Of a DNA stretch of 64,000 nucleotides, positions 44,679 through 54,006 are shown piece by piece (position 1 is the first letter of the stretch; every line of letters begins with the position of its first letter). The position numbers and the translations under genes are program-made. Source of the DNA: Marinobacter salexigens (lineage in GTDB: Bacteria; Pseudomonadota; Gammaproteobacteria; Pseudomonadales; Oleiphilaceae); NCBI RefSeq assembly GCF_018860765.1, contig NZ_JAHKPV010000006.1, positions 1 to 64,000 of the forward strand, in the 5' to 3' direction. Under the pieces are notes generated by a model. The model was not told the origin of the DNA. It was given only the letters and a program-made list of their open reading frames with translations, and did no database searches.

Positions 44679-46109
44679 CTACTGATCTGGACTTTCGATC
44701 AACGCATACTCGCCAGCACCCGTGGTGCAATACTCAAGCTCAACTTCTTTCTGCAGCTCCAAGTCGTCATGGTTAAAGGGACCGGGCAGTATCTCCAAGT
44801 TCATAACGTGGATTGAGCCCGAATCGGTCACTGTAATTCTGGCTTCCAGTTCTGCGCAATCATCATCGCCTTCGCCTTCGTACTTCACACTGTTAGCTTC
44901 TAAGTAGCCACCATCGCTATCGCGCTGAAAGCCTTCTACTTCCAGATAATCACCAACGTTGAAGCTTTGGATATCGAGAACCCGGGTACGGCGCTCATCA
45001 TCGCCACCTTCGTCGATAAGAGTGCTGGCCGTTAACTGAACCTTCACGCCACCAACCATGAGTCTTTCATTTACGAAATCAATCGACTCAACAGCGCCTT
45101 CCAGTTCGACATTCGATTCTTGACCTTCGATGTCTTCAGCATACAAAACACCCTCACGAAACTCGCCTTCCACTTGAACATGCATACCGTTTAGCAGGCT
45201 ATTTTCGCGGATATCATCAAACTCTGTTTTATCTGTAACCCTCACGAGTACGCCGTTAATATAGAAGTGGCGGTTAGCTTCGTCATAGTCATACAGGTCG
45301 CCGGATATTTCGACGTCATCACCTTCATCATCCAACCAGTGGTTTTCCTTATCGATTTCTGCAGCAAGGAGCATTTGTTTGTCGGAAGACAGCGTTCCTT
45401 CTACTTCCACCGTCATGCCATCAGCCAAAATGTCTAAATCAAACCCGTCTTCCGGCTGTGCACTTGTATAATCGATCGGGAAATTTCTGATCGTGAAGGT
45501 TTGAGCCAGCTTGTCCAAGTTCTCAACGACGCCCTCAATCTCTACGTCGTTAGCGTCCTCAAAATCAAAATCAATCCCTTTCACGCCCACGTAGCTTGCT
45601 CGGAACTTACCTTCCGCTGTTCGCCAGCCACTGATGCGAACCCGATAATCCGCGGCTCTACTTGCCAACTCAACGGGTGCTACACCACGGAAAACGGTTT
45701 GGCCATCAACAATTACGGTCTGACCAAGCATATTGATCTCGCCCACACGGCTGTCAGCATCCCAAGACATAAAGTTAACCGGGCCACGTAAGGTGTCGTC
45801 ATAGCTGACGACCCTCGCTTCGCCTTCTCCTTGTCGACCCCAATCGCCCTGAACTTTCAGGATCATGCCTTTGTCCAGCTGCCCCTCACGCTCAACACCG
45901 TCACTACTAAGAACAGTGCCGTCTGTTCTAAACCTTGTGCCATTTACATACACACTGCCAAAACCAGAGATTGGGCCGACACTGGTACCCGACGAAGTTT
46001 GACTCGGGCTAGAGCTCTCGGAGCCACTACCACCACAGGCAATAAGAGAGCTTGCAAGAGCGCCGGTTAAAGCGAACTTAACGGCTGAAGCTAAAAGGTT
46101 GTGTTTCAT
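44679..46109 (-). CDS. DUF5666 repeat lipoprotein A
   Basis: A 476-residue predicted lipoprotein, lipobox LIAC at about residues 22-25 followed by a Ser/Gly/Thr linker. The start of the mature part, VGPISGFGSVYVNGTRFRTD, is shared with paralogue B (41789-43270). Repeated DUF5666-type beta modules follow (VEIEGVVEN, VEVEGTLSSD, VQVEGEFREG, VELEGAVES, LEVEGFQRD). The ATG at 46109 has GGAGATACGTG directly upstream; the frame is open to 46145. Function is unknown. It heads the cluster and has two palindromic candidate operators upstream. Confidence 0.8.
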   Translation of the reverse strand: MKHNLLASAVKFALTGALASSLIACGGSGSESSSPSQTSSGTSVGPISGFGSVYVNGTRFRTDGTVLSSDGVEREGQLDKGMILKVQGDWGRQGEGEARVVSYDDTLRGPVNFMSWDADSRVGEINMLGQTVIVDGQTVFRGVAPVELASRAADYRVRISGWRTAEGKFRASYVGVKGIDFDFEDANDVEIEGVVENLDKLAQTFTIRNFPIDYTSAQPEDGFDLDILADGMTVEVEGTLSSDKQMLLAAEIDKENHWLDDEGDDVEISGDLYDYDEANRHFYINGVLVRVTDKTEFDDIRENSLLNGMHVQVEGEFREGVLYAEDIEGQESNVELEGAVESIDFVNERLMVGGVKVQLTASTLIDEGGDDERRTRVLDIQSFNVGDYLEVEGFQRDSDGGYLEANSVKYEGEGDDDCAELEARITVTDSGSIHVMNLEILPGPFNHDDLELQKEVELEYCTTGAGEYALIESPDQ

Positions 46110-46168
46110 CACGTATCTCCGGGCCACTGTACAAAGTTTAGGCAATCAAATTTGACGCACCTACGAGA

Positions 46169-46184
46169 TGGGATTATTTTCCCA
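46169..46184. promoter_or_regulatory. TGGGA-N6-TCCCA palindrome, promoter copy 1
   Basis: TGGGATTATTTTCCCA lies 60 bases before the start of DUF5666 gene A. Its centre is 26 bases from the centre of copy 2, placing both on a similar face of the helix. The same element recurs at 44605-44620. Confidence 0.6.
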
Positions 46185-46193
46185 AAACCAATA

Positions 46194-46211
46194 TTGGGAA
46201 TTTATTCCCAA
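46194..46211. promoter_or_regulatory. TTGGGAA-N4-TTCCCAA palindrome, promoter copy 2
   Basis: TTGGGAATTTATTCCCAA is a perfect 7-base inverted repeat with a 4-base centre, the best of the three copies. It lies between the divergent DUF5666 gene A and the DUF6435 gene at 46308, so it could act on either. Confidence 0.65.
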
Positions 46212-46307
46212 TTAGCGCTTTTGTCCAGCGGACTTTACTTTGAATTCATGAACTTTCAGACAGTCTGAGCGTAACCTTATGACCACCAACAGATTGCGAG
46301 ATGAGAA

Positions 46308-46481
46308 ATGCTAGGATTTTTGAAGGGCGATCCAAGGAAAAAATTACAGAAAGAGTACGAAGACAAGCTTGAAAAAGCGCTTCATGCACAGCGAAACGGG
46401 GATTTAAGAAGCCACGGAACGTTTATGGAAGAGGCAGAGAGGATTTACGCCAAGATCAAAGCGCACGAAGAAAACCGGTAA
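46308..46481 (+). CDS. DUF6435 family small protein
   Basis: A 57-residue charged helical protein, MLGFLKGDPRKKLQKEYEDK then LEKALHAQRNGDLRSHGTFM and a Glu/Lys-rich end. The MxGFLK.DP.KKL..EY...LEKA..AQRNGD pattern is that of DUF6435 as I know it. It is probably cytoplasmic; function is unknown. It is divergent from DUF5666 gene A. Confidence 0.75.
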   Translation: MLGFLKGDPRKKLQKEYEDKLEKALHAQRNGDLRSHGTFMEEAERIYAKIKAHEENR

Positions 46482-46515
46482 AAGCCGCTTTAATAATGAG
46501 TGGTGCCAACCTTGG

Positions 46516-46863
46516 CTACCACTCCCCTGTTAGCTGCTGTAACTGCCGGTTGAGTCGTTCTACTTCCTTGCGCATGTCCTGAACCTCATCCAAAAGCTCT
46601 AGGGACATGGCTAGACCCGGCAGATTCATCTTCAAATCACGCTGCAAACGTCTGGCCTTATGCAGCCGAGCTAACGCCGCCACATCAAACAGCCACTGGC
46701 GTGCTTCCTCTGCCGGTTCTATTGGCGCAATAATGCCGTAGCTTACCAGCTTGATTACAAACTCCGCGTGGCACTCACCACGCTCGCACACCTCGTGAAG
46801 GGTGAAGGTGCTGCCATCTGAGTCCATTACTTCAACGGTCAAAACACTGTTTCTATCACTCAT
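46516..46863 (-). CDS. cbpM: chaperone modulator CbpM
   Basis: A 115-residue protein with a MerR-like helical fold that binds the J domain of CbpA and inhibits it. Seen: FTLHEVCERGECHAEFVIKL then VSYGIIAP (about 20-47), WLFDVAALARLHKARRLQRD (about 57-76) and a C-terminal coiled coil. It begins 17 bases after cbpA on the same strand, the standard cbpAM arrangement. Confidence 0.9.
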   Translation of the reverse strand: MSDRNSVLTVEVMDSDGSTFTLHEVCERGECHAEFVIKLVSYGIIAPIEPAEEARQWLFDVAALARLHKARRLQRDLKMNLPGLAMSLELLDEVQDMRKEVERLNRQLQQLTGEW

Positions 46864-46879
46864 GCTTTAGGCTTCCCCT

Positions 46880-47839
46880 TCACAGGTGCAGTTTGCTGCG
46901 TGGGTTAAATGCTTTCTCAGCCTCGGCAAGCTGCTCGTAGAGCTTTTCTGCTTCCGCAGAATGCTGCTCCGGTATGGCTATCTGTAGAATAACAATCTGA
47001 TCGCCGGGATGCTTGCCTGGCAAGCCTTTGCCTTTTAAGCGGAGCTTGCGGCCGGAAGATGTTCCCTTGGGCACTTTCACATTCACCTTTGAACCCACTG
47101 TTGGCACTGTAACGGTCGCACCCAACGCGGCCTCCCAAGGCGCCACTGGAACGGTCACAACCACATCACGCCCCTCTACACTGAACAGTGGGTGCGGCGC
47201 CAATTCGACCTCTATAAGCAAGTCGCCCGGTGCTGCGCCACCATAACCGGGAGATCCTTGGCCCTTCAGGCGCAAATGCTGCCCTTCGCGCATTCCAGCG
47301 GGGATTTTCACTTTCAGTGTTTTCTGCCGGGCTACAACACGGCCCTGCTCGTCGGCCTCATGAACAGTGAAGGAAACCTGCTTCTCGGACCCGTTAAACA
47401 CTTCCTCAAGGAACAGAGCCAACCGTGCGTGAACGTCTTCACCGCGCATCCGCACGTTCTGCCGGAAACCACCAGCACCCGAACCTGCGCTTTGTCCGCC
47501 ACCAAACATCTGCTCAAAAAAATCGCTGAACTGTCGAGAATCCGTATCGGTGTATCCTCCACCGCCAAACCCGGAAGCACTCTGCCAACCGGGAGGCGGC
47601 TGGAAGGAACCGTCAGACTGCGCGCCGTACTTCCGCAGCTGGTCGTATTCCGCGCGCTTTTCCGGGTCTTTCAGTACTTCGTAGGCCTCGCCAAGATCTT
47701 TGAATTTTTCGTCGGCATTGTCTTCTTTACTGACATCCGGATGATATTTCCGGGCAAGTTTTCGGTAGGATTTTTTGATTTCCTCGGGGGAGGCAGACTC
47801 ACTCACACCGAGTACGGCGTAATAGTCTTTGAAGTCCAT
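46880..47839 (-). CDS. cbpA: DnaJ-class co-chaperone CbpA
   Basis: A 319-residue class II J protein. J domain 1-70 with the HPD motif (YHPDVSK, about 33-39), a Gly/Phe-rich linker (about 72-125) and two C-terminal beta domains ([39 protein letters not shown]). The zinc domain of DnaJ is absent, as expected for CbpA. It stimulates DnaK and binds curved DNA in characterised homologues. cbpM follows directly. Confidence 0.93.
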   Translation of the reverse strand: MDFKDYYAVLGVSESASPEEIKKSYRKLARKYHPDVSKEDNADEKFKDLGEAYEVLKDPEKRAEYDQLRKYGAQSDGSFQPPPGWQSASGFGGGGYTDTDSRQFSDFFEQMFGGGQSAGSGAGGFRQNVRMRGEDVHARLALFLEEVFNGSEKQVSFTVHEADEQGRVVARQKTLKVKIPAGMREGQHLRLKGQGSPGYGGAAPGDLLIEVELAPHPLFSVEGRDVVVTVPVAPWEAALGATVTVPTVGSKVNVKVPKGTSSGRKLRLKGKGLPGKHPGDQIVILQIAIPEQHSAEAEKLYEQLAEAEKAFNPRSKLHL

Positions 47840-48002
47840 TGAACTCCTCGCATCTAATGAAAGATTGTTCTCTGGTTATATATGATTGGCGCAAATACCG
47901 GAAATACAAGCTCATCCCAGCGCATTTTAAAGAGGGTGTAGTACCCTTCACAGTACCCTTGAGAACAACCTTAGCCTAAAACCAACACAGAGAAAGGATG
48001 CT

Positions 48003-48512
48003 ATGCCTGAAAAATCGCCAAAACCCGTATCCGCTTCCGCCATTGAGAAACACGTTTATAAAGTTTTCCCTAATGATATGAACTCTCATGAAACCGTTTT
48101 TGGCGGCATGATTATGGCGAAATGCGACCGTCTGGCTCTGGTGGTTGCTGAGCGCCACTCTGCCCATGTTTGTGTGACGGCTGCGGTGGATTCGATCCAT
48201 TTTCGTGCCCCAGCGAAAGGCAACGACACTCTGCTATTCAGTTTATCCCTAAACCGTAGTTGGGGATCGTCTATGGAAATCGGCGCTAAGGTTGTCGCAG
48301 AAAATAGTTACACCGGCGAAACACGGCACATCCTGTCTGCATTCTTTACGTTTGTGGCCTTGGATGAAAACGACAAGCCCATAAACGTTCCTGCAGTAAT
48401 TCCGGAAACAAGTAAACAGAGGCAGCGTTTCGCGAATGCAGAGATTCGCCGCGAGGGGCGGCTGGTAACCCGGGCGCAACTAGCCAAAGTAAGCGATGAC
48501 GATGAGGATTAA
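48003..48512 (+). CDS. acyl-CoA thioesterase, hotdog fold
   Basis: A 169-residue YciA/ACOT-type thioesterase hydrolysing acyl-CoA. Seen: VFPNDMNSHETVFGGMIMAKCDR split across residues 21-43 with the catalytic Asn/His/Asp region, VDSIHFRAPAKGND and the C-terminal TFVALDENDKP strand. AGGA precedes the ATG. A disordered acidic tail ends it. Substrate length preference cannot be deduced. Confidence 0.88.
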   Translation: MPEKSPKPVSASAIEKHVYKVFPNDMNSHETVFGGMIMAKCDRLALVVAERHSAHVCVTAAVDSIHFRAPAKGNDTLLFSLSLNRSWGSSMEIGAKVVAENSYTGETRHILSAFFTFVALDENDKPINVPAVIPETSKQRQRFANAEIRREGRLVTRAQLAKVSDDDED

Positions 48513-48598
48513 CCGGGCTGAGATTCTGTAAACCTCCGGGCTATGATAGGGTCTCGCAAGCTCGAACCTTCCTTACCCATTTTACTTAGGAGAACTTC

Positions 48599-49042
48599 AT
48601 GATCTGGACTGTGTATCTCTCTGGCGAAATTCACACTGACTGGCGTGAGCAGATTCAGGCTGGGGCAGAAGCAGCTGGATTGCCCGTGGAATTTACTGCG
48701 CCTGCTACCAACCACGAAGCCAGCGATGCGGCGGGCGATATGTTAGGTAAGCCGGAAGTGGCTTTCTGGCGTGATCACCAGTCATCCAAGGTAAACGGCA
48801 TTCGCACCAAAACCCTGCTGGAGCAGTGCGATTTGGCAGTGATTCGGTTTGGTGACAAGTACAAGCAATGGAACGCGGCTTTTGATGCCGGTTTCTGTGC
48901 GGCTATGGGCACGCCCTACGTTACCCTGCACGCAAAAGATATTATCCACCCCCTGAAAGAAGTGGACGCTTCCGCCATGGCATGGGCGCAAACACCCGAG
49001 CAAATCGTTGAGATTCTGAAGTACGTTACAACCGCTCAATAA
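48599..49042 (+). CDS. YtoQ family protein
   Basis: A 147-residue protein of the YtoQ family, related to nucleoside 2-deoxyribosyltransferase folds. Seen: TVYLSGEIHTDWREQI at the start, FTAPATNHEASD near 39, LLEQCDLAVIRFGDKYKQWN (about 75-94) and AFDAGFCAAMGTPYV. Catalytic activity is not established for the family. TAGGAGAA precedes the ATG. Confidence 0.82.
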   Translation: MIWTVYLSGEIHTDWREQIQAGAEAAGLPVEFTAPATNHEASDAAGDMLGKPEVAFWRDHQSSKVNGIRTKTLLEQCDLAVIRFGDKYKQWNAAFDAGFCAAMGTPYVTLHAKDIIHPLKEVDASAMAWAQTPEQIVEILKYVTTAQ

Positions 49043-49070
49043 GGTTTTTTGATCTGGCGAAGAGCACCGG

Positions 49071-49496
49071 CTACTTCGCCAGATGCCCTACATAAGCCGC
49101 AACAAACGCGGTTTCCTGAAATACCTTCAATCCTGTTTCTGCAAAAGAAATGGGCAGCGGCTTGGCAGACAATGTCGCTTTGATGGTTGCTGAGGAAAGC
49201 AACTCCACTTCAACATCAGCCATCAACTGAATAGCCGCTTCCATTTTGAAGCTGATTGCCCCACCAGCAAACTTGCCTTTGGGCATGCGCTCTTTGATGG
49301 CTACTTTTTTCACATCATGCTCTGCCAGAAACGTCGCAAAAGATGCCTGAAACTGCTTTAGATCTTCACGGGTATGGTTCTTCTTCAAAGTAATCTTTCG
49401 AACATTGTTTTCTGGCAGGCTGAACTGCCCCATATCCAAGTTCAACAAGCACACCACCGCTTCACTTCCGCTCAATTCAACACCACAAATAAGCAT
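49071..49496 (-). CDS. DUF3010 family protein
   Basis: A 141-residue protein starting MLICGVELSGSEAVVCLLNL, with a RNase H-like alternation (GVELSGSEAV, KKVAIKERMPKGKFAGG). AAGGAG lies 7 bases before the ATG at 49496, which rules out the longer frame to 49571. This matches DUF3010 as I remember it. Function is unknown. Confidence 0.8.
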   Translation of the reverse strand: MLICGVELSGSEAVVCLLNLDMGQFSLPENNVRKITLKKNHTREDLKQFQASFATFLAEHDVKKVAIKERMPKGKFAGGAISFKMEAAIQLMADVEVELLSSATIKATLSAKPLPISFAETGLKVFQETAFVAAYVGHLAK

Positions 49497-49533
49497 GGGT
49501 ACTCCTTTTTCGATCAATAAGGATTTCTGTGTA

Positions 49534-49878
49534 TCAGGCACAGCACTTTTTGAATTTTTTCCCGCTGCCACAACTGCATGGATCGTTTCGGGAAGGCATC
49601 TTAGCCTGAGTGACAGTGCCGCCCTTGTTCAAAATGGCGGTAAGCTCCGTTATGGATTCAACGGCATCCTCCCGGGCATCAACGGTAATGTCTGCGTGCA
49701 ACTGGGCCTCTGCAACCAACGCCCCAACCTCTTGCTTGCGATCTTCACTGGTTACAACCAGTTGCAGTGGAAACTTCTTGCTACCACTTTTTTGACTGGC
49801 GTTAGTTTTGAAGCCGCCGTAGGCCGTGTGATGCTGCCGTGCATCCTGCCGGCCTTTGAAGAAAAACTTGTCAGACAT
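49534..49878 (-). CDS. SEC-C motif metal-binding protein (PBPRA1643-like)
   Basis: A 114-residue protein starting MSDKFFFKGRQDARQHHTAY. The C-terminus is a SEC-C zinc motif, SRNDPCSCGSGKKFKKCC, identical in layout to that of SecA. The central part is a small alpha/beta domain (LQLVVTSEDRKQEVGALVAE). The start at 49878 is chosen because the family begins there. It may bind SecB or ribosomes by analogy, but this is untested. Confidence 0.8.
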   Translation of the reverse strand: MSDKFFFKGRQDARQHHTAYGGFKTNASQKSGSKKFPLQLVVTSEDRKQEVGALVAEAQLHADITVDAREDAVESITELTAILNKGGTVTQAKMPSRNDPCSCGSGKKFKKCCA

Positions 49879-50000
49879 GCTGAAACCCTGATGAATTAGT
49901 AGAGAGGCTATTTGCTTTTGAGCATGGCCGCCACTGAGACGGCCATCTTTTAGCATGCTTGCAACTTAGGTTATATAGCGGATTAGAGAAATACTGAAAC

Positions 50001-50600
50001 CTACACCGCTTGCGTACCATGCCACACAGGCAAAGCCATATCTTCCGGTTCCTCGTTAGGGCCGCCGGTTCGGCTTTTGAACGCTCCTTCTTCAATAGGC
50101 ACACGAAACAGCGCGGTGACTTTACGCTCTTTAGCATTGGGCGCGCGAACCTGATCCCAGCGTCCTGGCGAAAGCTGGTTGATAATGGCCTTGAACGCTT
50201 CATCAAAGGCAGTCGCATCCAGCACTCGCTGGGCCTTGCCGAACAACACCAGTGATGAGTAATTTGCGCTGTGGTGATAGGCCGATTTACTCATTACCCA
50301 CTCTTCCGTTACCGCAAACGAGATACACAACTGCGCACCGGCTTCCAACTGTTTGCACACACGACCACCGTTCAAGCTATGCAGATAAAGATCATCCCCC
50401 AGGCGCCAGGCCGTAAGCGGAATAATTCTGGGCTCGCCCTCCTCTACAAACCCAACGTGGGCCGTTTTTAACCGGTCAATCAGGGCATAGGCGTCAGTGC
50501 GTTCATAGCTTGCGCGTTTAGCGGCCCGTTTCACCTGACTGCGCGGGCAGCAGGAAAGAGAAGACATTGCAGCGGGGTCGATTTCCTTCAAAGACATCAT
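50001..50600 (-). CDS. pyridoxamine 5'-phosphate oxidase-like FMN-binding protein
   Basis: A 199-residue split-barrel flavoprotein. Seen: RAAKRASYERTDAYALID, HVGFVEEGEPRIIPLTAWR (about 48-66), LYLHSLNGGRVCKQLEAG and the C-terminal KSRTGGPNEEPED. It is divergent from a MocR-type regulator at 50691, the usual arrangement for small FMN-barrel proteins regulated by PLP-sensing MocR proteins. The reaction is unknown. Confidence 0.85.
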   Translation of the reverse strand: MMSLKEIDPAAMSSLSCCPRSQVKRAAKRASYERTDAYALIDRLKTAHVGFVEEGEPRIIPLTAWRLGDDLYLHSLNGGRVCKQLEAGAQLCISFAVTEEWVMSKSAYHHSANYSSLVLFGKAQRVLDATAFDEAFKAIINQLSPGRWDQVRAPNAKERKVTALFRVPIEEGAFKSRTGGPNEEPEDMALPVWHGTQAV

Positions 50601-50690
50601 AGTTTCCTTTCGTTAAGTACCCCGCTATTAAAGAAAACATCTGATACCATCAAAAGATCCAGATTATGATTTTCAATAGGACCAGACAAA

Positions 50691-52118
50691 ATGATTAACG
50701 ATATTCGTTTGGACTCCGCCACTCCGCTGCAACAACAACTGTACCGGCAGCTGTCCCAACGCATCATTAACCAGCGCTACCTGCCTGGCAGCCAACTGCC
50801 ATCCAGCAGGCAACTGGCAACCGATCTTGGGGTGAGCAGAAATACCGTAAATGCGGTTTACGACCAGCTTAAAGCAGAAGGCTTTCTGCTAAGCCGTCCG
50901 GGCAAAGGCGTATTCGTCAACGAGGATATCCGCGCCAGCCTGAACAAGCCGGACCAAGCGCCCTCGCACGCGCCAAATAATGCTGAGCCACTGCCACCAC
51001 TACCCAGTGTGCCAAGGCACAGCATGCGGCTAGGGGAAGACGCCAACCTGCCCTTTCAGCCCGGCCTGCCAGACCTGGATGCCTTCCCGATCCGCAGCTG
51101 GAACCGGATCCTACATCATCAGGAAAGCCGCAGACTGATCAGAGGATACGACTGCATTCAAGGCTACCAACCCCTAAGGAAAGCCGTTGCAGAATATGCA
51201 CGGGAGTCTCGCGGGGTGCGCTGCCACGAGCATCAAATCATCATTACCAACGGTGCACAGCAGGCATTGTCTCTGATTGCAGATGTGCTGCTTAAAACTG
51301 GTGACCAAGTATTCTGCGAGAACCCGGGTTATCGTGGCGCTCGTTATGCGCTCGGGCGTTATGGCAACCCAATACTGCCCGTGCCGTTGAAAGATCAGGT
51401 GTTGGATGTGGATGCACTTGCGGGTATGGGTCTTGCCAAACTGTTGTTCTGCACCCCCACACACCAATATCCCATGGGTGGAATTCTGGATATTGCACAG
51501 CGTATGGCACTGGTTCAATGGGCACAGCGTAATCAAACCTGGATCATTGAAGACGACTACGACAGCGAATTCCATTTTCACAACAAACCCTTTGCCGCTA
51601 TTCAGGGGTTATTCGATAACACGCCCGTTCTCTATGTAGGAAGCTTCAGTAAAACCCTTCTTCCCGGTCTCAGAGTTGGTTATCTGGTTGTGCCCGAACC
51701 CATGGTGGAGGCATTCCTGTGGGCCAAGCGGGTTACCGGCGGTGAAACGCCACTGCTCACTCAGGCGACCATCGCTGAGTTCATCGTAAGTGGGCAGTTC
51801 ACCCGCCACCTGCGGCGCATGAGGCAGCTCTATAAGGAGAAATGGAGCTACTTCCAAAAGCTTGTGTTAGAGCAATTGGGCGGGCTGGCTACTCCGGTGG
51901 CGGAGAGTGCCGGGATGCATCTGGTTCTGGAGGGCGACTTCGACGACGCAGGCATCAGCCAAAAGCTCAGAGCGAAAGGGTTTGGCAGCACACCCTTGAG
52001 TGTTCATTTTATCGGGGAGGAAATACGAAACGGTCTGGTGATGGGCTTTGCCAGCGCCAGCACCCAAGAGATCAAAGCCGGGGTACTGGCACTGAAGTCG
52101 CTCCTGCAAGAACCGTGA
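50691..52118 (+). CDS. MocR/PdxR-type transcriptional regulator
   Basis: A 475-residue GntR regulator fused to a class I aminotransferase-like domain. The winged helix (about 9-78: QQLYRQLSQRIINQRYLPGS, QLPSSRQLATDLGVSRNTVN) is followed by a linker and the fold-type I domain with the PLP lysine in YVGSFSKTLLPGLRVGY (about 322) and DDYDSEFHF before it. MocR proteins sense PLP or amino-acid adducts. It is divergent from the PNPOx-like gene at 50001-50600, the likely target. Confidence 0.92.
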   Translation: MINDIRLDSATPLQQQLYRQLSQRIINQRYLPGSQLPSSRQLATDLGVSRNTVNAVYDQLKAEGFLLSRPGKGVFVNEDIRASLNKPDQAPSHAPNNAEPLPPLPSVPRHSMRLGEDANLPFQPGLPDLDAFPIRSWNRILHHQESRRLIRGYDCIQGYQPLRKAVAEYARESRGVRCHEHQIIITNGAQQALSLIADVLLKTGDQVFCENPGYRGARYALGRYGNPILPVPLKDQVLDVDALAGMGLAKLLFCTPTHQYPMGGILDIAQRMALVQWAQRNQTWIIEDDYDSEFHFHNKPFAAIQGLFDNTPVLYVGSFSKTLLPGLRVGYLVVPEPMVEAFLWAKRVTGGETPLLTQATIAEFIVSGQFTRHLRRMRQLYKEKWSYFQKLVLEQLGGLATPVAESAGMHLVLEGDFDDAGISQKLRAKGFGSTPLSVHFIGEEIRNGLVMGFASASTQEIKAGVLALKSLLQEP

Positions 52119-52255
52119 TGGTTTAGGCCGTTAACTCACGCAGGTCTCCAGCAATCACAGCAACGTTTGACAGCTCTTGTTCTTTCGCATTTTTGATTTC
52201 GGCAATTGCGGGTATGCTGGTTAGGCAAGCTATTGTTGATGGAAAAGGAGTCACT

Positions 52256-53398
52256 ATGACAGACCACATGCCGGATGATTTGTCCGCAGCTGGCCGTGAT
52301 TTGAGGGCCTACACTGATGAGTTGCGCCCCAAACATCCTGTCGTGCGAAATACTAAGGGCGAGTGGGTACTGCTCCGGCATGCCGACGTTCTAGCTGCAG
52401 CTCTGGACCATGAGCGATTTTCCAGTCACGTCTCACGCTACCTCCAGGTTCCTAATGGATTAGATGGCGAGGAGCACACCCGCTACCGCAAGGTTATTGA
52501 AAAGTACCTTACCCGTGAAGCACTAGAACCCTTCATTCCCGTTTTCAAGCGTGTTGCTTCGCAGCTGATGGCGGAGCTCCCTAAGGGCAAAGTACTCGAT
52601 GCCGTTAGCGACATAGGCGCTGTATTTGCCGTTCGCGCCCAGTGTGCCTGGCTGGGTTGGCCTGACGAGCTGGAGCCACAGCTGTTGGCATGGATGCAAG
52701 AAAACCATGCCGCCACCCGCTCTGGCGACAACGCCCAGATGGCAGATGTTGCCGAGCAGTTTGATGAAATTATTCGTTCGATTATCCGGCCGCGCCGTTC
52801 AGTCGGTAATAAGGCGCCCGACGATCTAACTACAAAACTGTGTCGCGAGACGGTGAATGGGCAGCCATTAACAGAGGCGGAGTTGGTCTCAATTCTACGC
52901 AACTGGACGGGGGGTGATTTGGGCTCGATCGCACTTTGTGTTGGTGTACTCATCGCTCATATAGCCCAGCACCCCGAGTTGGCGGTGAAGATGCGAGCGG
53001 CTTCAAACAATGAAGTGGAAGCGGCCATCAATGAAATATTGCGCCTAGATAACCCATTTGTCTCCAATCGACGTGTAACGACTTGCCCTCTTCACATCGG
53101 TGGCCGCGATATCCCCAGTGGCGCAAAGGTAAAGTTGAATTGGACCTCCGCCAACCGCGATGAAACCGTCTTCGACAACACTCGGTTTGATCCGCAAGGC
53201 AACGCCGCGGCAAACCTGCTCTACGGTGCGGGTAAACACGCCTGCCCGGGCCGTCTGCTGGCCACATGGGAGCTCAGGATTGCATTACAGACTATGCTCA
53301 CTTCACTTCAAACAATTGAACTGGCAGCAGATCAACCGCTAGAGCGTGAAGTAGCGCCGGTGGGCGGGTATCACCGGGTGCCGGTAGTGCTAAGGTGA
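52256..53398 (+). CDS. cytochrome P450
   Basis: A 380-residue soluble P450. Seen: heme ligand Cys330 in YGAGKHACPGRLLATWEL, K-helix ExxR in INEILRLDN, I-helix region NWTGGDLGSIAL (the acid-alcohol pair is not typical, SI in place of T) and the C-helix HTRYRKVIEKYL. The ATG at 52256 has AAAGGAG 6 bases upstream. No redox partner gene is adjacent. Substrate is unknown. Confidence 0.92.
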   Translation: MTDHMPDDLSAAGRDLRAYTDELRPKHPVVRNTKGEWVLLRHADVLAAALDHERFSSHVSRYLQVPNGLDGEEHTRYRKVIEKYLTREALEPFIPVFKRVASQLMAELPKGKVLDAVSDIGAVFAVRAQCAWLGWPDELEPQLLAWMQENHAATRSGDNAQMADVAEQFDEIIRSIIRPRRSVGNKAPDDLTTKLCRETVNGQPLTEAELVSILRNWTGGDLGSIALCVGVLIAHIAQHPELAVKMRAASNNEVEAAINEILRLDNPFVSNRRVTTCPLHIGGRDIPSGAKVKLNWTSANRDETVFDNTRFDPQGNAAANLLYGAGKHACPGRLLATWELRIALQTMLTSLQTIELAADQPLEREVAPVGGYHRVPVVLR

Positions 53399-53410
53399 GG
53401 AGCGCTAAGG

Positions 53411-53782
53411 TTATGGAGCCTGCACAAGGCAGTTAATCAAGGTAATCGAAACATCCCGAAAAACCGCTTCGGAGGCCACAACGCTCGGGAAGCGGTCATA
53501 CACTCCGCGCCGGCAGGTTGAGGTGCGTGTCTGTGCGTACTCAACACAACTCGCTTGGGCTTTTTCGCTCCGGTCGGAGGCCTGTTCACAGAACGAGGGG
53601 ATCTGGGTGACCACCCAGTCCACAGTTGTGCTGAGCTTTACGGGATTATTCTGAAGGTTGGTAAAGCGGCCTGCGTCAACCAGTTGGGGCGGCTCGCGGG
53701 TTTGATCCCAAAAAACGTAAAGCAACGCAACCAATACGAGGGCAACCGTAACAGCTGGGAATTTTATTCGATTTTCAAACAC
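53411..53782 (-). CDS. single-membrane-span protein, unknown function
   Basis: A 123-residue protein with one N-terminal helix (about 8-25, FPAVTVALVLVALLYVFW) and a periplasmic part containing four cysteines (FCEQASD, ASCVEY, TCRRGV, NCLVQ), which may form disulfides. I do not recognise the family. It converges with the P450 gene, 13 bases away. Confidence 0.65.
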   Translation of the reverse strand: MFENRIKFPAVTVALVLVALLYVFWDQTREPPQLVDAGRFTNLQNNPVKLSTTVDWVVTQIPSFCEQASDRSEKAQASCVEYAQTRTSTCRRGVYDRFPSVVASEAVFRDVSITLINCLVQAP

Positions 53783-54006
53783 GCTCTATCACCGCCGCAG
53801 CAGGTTTAATCAAGCTAATCATTGGGCCAGTCATGGGTTACCACTAAGTTTGATTTTGCCAAGTGAATGCAAAGATTACGCAAACATCTTCTGGGATAGT
53901 AGACTGAACGCAACAACCATAAAAGGCGTGATCATGATAAAAGTACCTCTCATTTGCTGCCGCCTAAAACACGTCTACCAAGTTGCATTTGCAACTGTTA
54001 GCGACA

